A DNA stretch of 64,000 nucleotides, taken from the NCBI RefSeq assembly GCF_947179165.1, contig NC_077243.1, positions 7,806,001-7,870,000 on the forward strand. Reading direction: 5' to 3'. Below are positions 59,101 through 64,000 of this stretch, one piece after another; positions within the stretch are counted from its first letter, which is position 1, and every line of letters begins with the position of its first letter. Source of the DNA: Solanum dulcamara (taxonomy: Eukaryota > Streptophyta > Magnoliopsida > Solanales > Solanaceae). The translations under genes were made by a program, and so were the position numbers. A model generated the notes under the pieces. That model saw only the letters and a program-made list of their open reading frames with translations, was not told the origin of the DNA and searched no databases.

Positions 59101-62100
59101 AGGTTGTAGTGGCATAAATGCTTAGATTTGTTGTTCTATCTACTTGGTTCAGAAAGTGTGGCACCTCAAATTTGCACAAATCCCCTAATCATCTAGCTTG
59201 AAGTATTGAACGGTATTCAGAGAGTTCCTTGCTTTACGTAAGACCAATCAAGTATGCAACTAGTCAGATTCATAAATTTTTTGTTTTACAAATCAAAGTT
59301 GTTTGTCATCATCAACATCACCACCACTATTGATTTGGTATTTGAAATGGTTCTACAGTGTTAGATTGCATCACACCTGAACAAACTTAGCAAAGCCAGA
59401 ACCAAGGGGGGACCCATTGTATAAGGCCATGGTTGCTCCATTCAGCAGAGTAGAGTAAATTAGCAAAGGGCCCATCATCCATCCAAGATTAGTAGGCCAG
59501 GCCACCACATCACCTTTGCCAATGTTAAAATGGGACCATCCATCAGCAGCCGCCCTAAGGGGCGTAGTCGCAGTCCATGGAATCGCTTTTGGTTCCCCTA
59601 AAACACATTTATAGAGAGTATCTTATATTAGTAGTTCTAGTCTAAATTTTTTCTTAATCCTTCATGAATAAGTCGACTAAGCAGTTTTTATATTATTCTC
59701 ATACTGATACTTAAAATGAATTATACAAGGACGATAGAAAAAAACTGAACTCTTTCCCCATAATTGTCAGGAAATGTTCTTCTTTTAAATGTGGTAGGAA
59801 AAGAATGGGTCCCTTTCTTTTAAAAGGTAAGATATTGCTGATAAGTAAAAGGGTCCTTCATTCCATGAGAGAAAATGAATGAATGTATACAATTTTTTTT
59901 TATTAAGGTATGAATGAACATATACTAAGTCACTACGGAACCTTGAATTAATTTTAAGCGGTCATCGAGAAAATTTTGGCACCAAATCATAGAGTAAGTG
60001 AACAAGACAGAATACTTGCAATGGATATCAAAATACCTGTCGTGCCAGAAGAGAAAAGGATATTTGTGAATGCTTCAACAGGTAGTTCCACCCCAATATA
60101 CTCAATTTCCCTGCTATTTAAAGAGAGAGATCAACAACTTTTTATTCCAGTGCCAGAGTTATTTTTAGCTAAATGTAAAATGAGAAAATCATAGTTAATG
60201 ATTTAGAACATGAGTCAAGGTAGCGGCTTAGATGGTAAAAGATCCTATTACCACGATTGAGGAAGAATAGGTATGTAAGCAAAACCTCAATTCGAGTAAA
60301 GGACTATCATAATGCTTCCCAATTCGGAAGTCCTCTTGGCATAAGCATCAACATTTAGAATCTGTAATAAAGCCAAGCAGGTACTAAGCAGTATACTTTT
60401 CTTTTGACAGGCTTGGCCTTTGTTATCTATGATAGTAAAGCTGGAACTGTACTGGTTGCCTTAGTAAGTAGTGAAGCTGGATGTCTTCTTGGCCTTTGTT
60501 ATCCATGATAGTAAAGCTGGGATAGATTTTTTATTTATTTTATATCTGCAGCCATTGTAAAATTGCAGGTTCAGAGTGGAGTGAAGCTATTTTGGTGTAT
60601 TGCTGCTGATGGCTCTGTAGTGATTTCTGACGATCTACAAGTCATTTGAAAGTTCAAGAACACCTATGCCTTAGTCCCAAGCTCTGGAAGGGGATGGACT
60701 AAAAATGCACATATGTGTGCGATAACAACATTGAGAATCACATTTCCTAATTTATATAGCAGTGTTATTAAAATCGACGAAGTGCAAAACGACAGCCTGT
60801 CACCTTAATGCCTTGGAGCAATGCGTTGATGAAGTAATGAAGTATACGAAGGAGAAGATCTAACTTATGGTGAGGTGATGTTGCTATGGCAAGTGATGTT
60901 GAGGAGAATATTTATGGTTTTAGGGGGAGTATTTTCAGGAAAAAGGAAAGAGTAGCTACAGGTTCAAGTTCAAGTTCAAGTAGAACCCTTGTTGATGAGG
61001 CCTCCGATGATGAAGATGAGGACCAAGTAGAACCCTTGTTGATGGCACTTCAGGAGTTTGAGGATCTTGTTGAAGAATAGGATTTTGCTCCGTTTGTGAT
61101 TTGGATATGCATTTGCTTTATATGTAAGGACTTATAAGGATTACTGACTATCTATTTCTAGTATCTATTATTTACTTTTTAATCTAAGAATTGAAAGATT
61201 TGTAAAACACTGTTAGGTAGAAATTCTTGCCAAAGAAGATGCAAGATCCAAAGTACATGGGGAGAAGTGCATTGGAATTTGAGTTTTAGGATAAACTTGC
61301 AAGTCTGGAGGTTGAAGATTTCAAAACTTGGTCGAATTGCTTCACCATTCAAAAAAAAATGGATATACATGACATATGAAAGGAAAAAAAAGGGAGGTGG
61401 GGGTGGAAGGGATGGCATATATTCTATCAAGTACTTCTACGGGAATTTTTTTATTAGAGGAGTCTTTTCCACATATTTCGGTATGGATACTGAGAAAGAT
61501 TTGTCGGTTCACTTGGCTAGCTGTGAGGGGGGTGATCCTGACAGCGGAAAACTTGAAGGGGAACATTAGTTGTGTTGGTGCTTCATGTGTAAAAATCAGA
61601 GGAAGATGTGAATCGCCTCCTTTTATATTGTTGGATAGCATCATGTTTATGGTGGGAAATTCTGAGATGTTCAGACTTGAGCGGGTGATGTTGGGCACCA
61701 TGAAAGAAACAATGTTTACCTGGGATTTTAGAAGACTTAAGAGAAGATGCAGAGTATGAGATGTTGATTGTTGCTCCTCTGGCACTTTTTTGGCCGTATG
61801 AAGAGCTTATAGGAGAGCTTTTAAGACAGTAGAGAAAGATGTTTGTACATTTGAGGAATAACCTCTTTTCTCTTATTTCCTTTTGGTGCACCCATGAGGA
61901 ACCTATAGTATAGATGATTGGGTGTCATTTGTAGCAAACCATGTCTTCTTTTTTTAAGGTTTTCTATTTTTTGGTATACTTCTTGTATACGGGAACCTCT
62001 GCATGTGTGAGCTTGCTTACATTTTCAGGACCAAGCCCGAATAAAGTAGGAGGTTTGTGGTAGGCGGGCAACCAGTGTAAAACTTGTCAATTCATGATGA

Positions 62101-63935
62101 AATCCTCATAATACTTCTTGTATACCGGCACACTTTTGTCCTTTCCTTTAATGAAATTTATTACTTTATCAAAAAAAAAAATCTTGGCCACTGTTATAGA
62201 TATTAACTCATGGTTTATCACAAAAATGTAGTCTCTGGATGTAAATATATATGACTAGATCTCGAAGAACATCATGCATTATAACCGGATTATCATCCTT
62301 GTCCTTTATTAGCATGAAACAATTTTAAGCTTTTCAACCAAGAATTTCACTCTCATTCTAGCTTCTTGAAGACTATAAATGTGTTCAGACATTCTCAAAC
62401 TCATTCCTTGTCTAGCAAGAGAGCAAGACTTCCAAGAGGTATAGAGCTATCTTCTAGAAATTAACATCATGTAGATATAACTTCCTTGCTTCATCACTAA
62501 CTACTTCATCGTAAGATAGATTCAAATTTCAAAGAATTTACATACTTCCCCCGATCTGTGATGTTTCTGGAAGAACTAATCTTGTGCAAGAGCACCTTCC
62601 CAACTTTCCATGTAATACTTCCCAACAGTGGTTGGCCATTATAAAGTATTTATATTTAAGTAGATACTATACGATTTATGCACTGATAAAAATATCCGAA
62701 AGAAAATAAGTAATGCAAGAAGAAAAATTGCATTTCAAGCATTATGCATAATTCTTGATGGCACAAAACTGAGAGGAAGTAATGCAAATCAAACTAGAGG
62801 CTTCTAAGTTTCAGCAAAATGATTGATGGTATTCCAAAGTATACACATAGTTAGTGCCAATATATAGATCCTATGAATGGCAAGATCTAAAGAAAATTGC
62901 AATTCATTAGACTGGCATCACACAAGACAACAGAGTCAATAGAAAAGATGGTGTTCCGAAATCAAATGGAAAAGTTATACAGGAGAGGATCATAAGAGAC
63001 AGCAGCAGAAGTCTATGAAAAGATAAGGTATGAACTTTCACCCTTTAGCAATCAAGGTGACCCTCCAAAAATTAAACTCAAAATAAAGATCAAAGGTCAT
63101 TTCAAAATCCAAGTAACGTTTCTTCTATTATATACTTTGCTATTTACTAATACCACCACTGCTACTACTACTATTATTACTTAAATCAGTGCCTAATTGG
63201 TAAAAATGTCTATAAATCATGATAAACTGGTACTTAAGCTCACAGCCCGATGAGATGAATGGTTCTACGTGTGTTAACAGACACCAACTCAAAACAAGAT
63301 TATGTGTAACATAAGCCCCTGAGTCGCATTACATTGTCTCTCCATGATAAGCCAGCAGAAAAATGAGTGAGAGTGAAATTATAGCAGCAAGTTCCATGAA
63401 GTCCATACTGCAGGTACATGTGCATGTTCAAGAAACAGTCGTTGTTAACAGGCTAACAGCATGAATCTAAAGAATGATGAATTTCAATGTAGTTGTACAC
63501 TAAAACTCTTACAATTGTCTCTCTAAAGGATGACAGAAGTGGACTCTACCAGATCATCTAGTTCTTGCTCATTTTTTGTGTCAGCATAGAATAGCTAGAT
63601 AGAAGTAAATCATTAGTGAAGCAAACTCCAACTTTAGCTATCAAAAGGAGGGAATTAAAGCCATGAAATGGCGTCAGAAAGAGGAGTGCTTACTTAGATT
63701 TGTCTACTCTTTCTAGGAAGTCATGCCATGAAATGTCACCATCACGCAATTTTATGTTCAAAGTGGAGCTTCTATTGGGAATTACAATCGCCATTGGTGA
63801 TTGAGAATCAATCACTTTACTGCAGGTTAGAAATTTATGTTAGGAGGGTGAAACAAATAAAATAAAACAAAATGACACAGGGCTAGGATATCACCTGTAC
63901 AATGGAAGTTTTTTGCCACCACGGCTAATGAAATC
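56135..63935 (-). CDS. AAE18-like: Acyl-activating enzyme AAE17/AAE18-like, peroxisomal (5' partial)
   Basis: Ten exons of the 3' part are visible: 63895-63935, 63694-63819, 60037-60110, 59377-59597, 58782-58876, 58308-58524, 57033-57158, 56848-56946, 56317-56529 and 56135-56239 (TGA). Together they encode 438 C-terminal residues without a break; roughly 290 more are expected upstream. The AMP-binding motif is [16 protein letters not shown], followed by [65 protein letters not shown] and the C-terminal domain [32 protein letters not shown]. The order is that of the AAE17/18 branch of the acyl-CoA synthetase superfamily, which adenylates a carboxylic acid and transfers it to CoA. Arabidopsis AAE18 is peroxisomal and acts on 2,4-DB-like substrates. 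The protein ends Gly-Ser-Lys-Leu, a canonical PTS1. Intron 60111-63693 is long and holds an L1 fragment. Confidence 0.93.
60412..60520. repeat. Near-perfect 33-bp direct repeat in AAE intron
   Basis: CTTGGCCTTTGTTATCTATG plus 13 bases at 60412-60444 recurs at 60488-60520 with a single T/C difference. The spacing is 76 bp. Confidence 0.75.
60886..61080 (+). other. Short acidic ORF, unrecognised, in AAE intron
   Basis: A 64-codon frame starts ATG and reads [17 protein letters not shown], then a poly-Ser stretch ([24 protein letters not shown]), and ends [12 protein letters not shown]. Composition (acidic, Ser run) is not random, yet no family is recognised. It lies antisense to the AAE gene, about 150 bp before the L1 fragment. 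It could be the tail of a decayed transposase or a chance frame. I assign no function. Confidence 0.25.
61229..62181 (+). mobile_element. 5'-truncated L1-type LINE with poly-A tail in AAE intron
   Basis: Reading on the plus strand, [20 protein letters not shown] resembles the C-terminal region of L1 ORF2 before the zf-RVT domain. [28 protein letters not shown] and [16 protein letters not shown] follow in zf-RVT order, then a terminal [18 protein letters not shown] end near 61870-61905. A 3' UTR and poly-A at 62171-62181 complete it. Several frame changes show decay. The bases after the tail (ATCTTGGCCA) resemble TTCTTGCCAA at 61222-61231, a possible worn target duplication. The strand is opposite to the host gene. 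Confidence 0.7.
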
Positions 63936-64000
63936 CTAGGAATATAGTCAACCAAAAGAGTTTTAGCCCATGAATGAGAGAGAGATCAAACATAAAGAAT

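Noticed and set aside
61342..61891. Long minus-strand ORFs
   Set aside because: They overlap the L1 zf-RVT region on the opposite strand and show no family resemblance.

Overview
The window is nuclear DNA from a flowering plant, almost certainly Solanaceae. Genes are intron-rich with GT-AG junctions, spacers are AT-rich and full of MITEs, and several copies carry the RTE-LINE / TS-SINE 3' tail ending in (TTG)n that is typical of nightshade genomes. Every complete protein recognised here is a conserved plant protein. I rebuilt exon structures by eye, using splice sites, phase and remembered protein families. All intact genes close in frame.

Layout. 1020-7940 (+): 3' part of a TTM1/TTM2-type P-loop kinase/CYTH protein. 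8533-10089 (-): NHP2, the H/ACA snoRNP subunit. 10.3-20.9 kb: a decaying strictosidine synthase-like (SSL) cluster with two near-complete pseudogenes and two relics, surrounded by minisatellite, LINE, LTR-like and MITE sequence. 21358-24656 (-): kinetochore protein MIS12. 26788-30943 (+): plant cysteine oxidase (PCO). 32135-37398 (-): plastid enolase ENO1, with a 5'-truncated RTE LINE in intron 4 flanked by a 14-bp target-site duplication. 41.1-51.6 kb: a tandem tetraspanin (TET8-like) triplication, of which only the third copy (49355-50642) is intact. 51992-55220 (-): CPP1, the J-like chaperone of protochlorophyllide oxidoreductase. 56135-63935 (-): 3' part of a peroxisomal acyl-activating enzyme of the AAE17/18 type, ending in Ser-Lys-Leu.

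The genes are not functionally linked. They are ordinary housekeeping, plastid and peroxisome genes, several arranged convergently (TTM/NHP2, PCO/ENO1, tetraspanin/CPP1) or divergently (MIS12/PCO). The interest lies in gene birth and decay and in mobile elements. A Mutator-like foldback element split an SSL exon, and its removal restores the family reading frame. Two splice donors and a frame were lost in the sister copy. A LINE inserted recently into a plastid glycolysis gene, and tandem tetraspanin copies were broken by a frameshift and a retroelement fragment. I found no CRISPR, operon-like or otherwise new multigene system, no rRNA and no tRNA.
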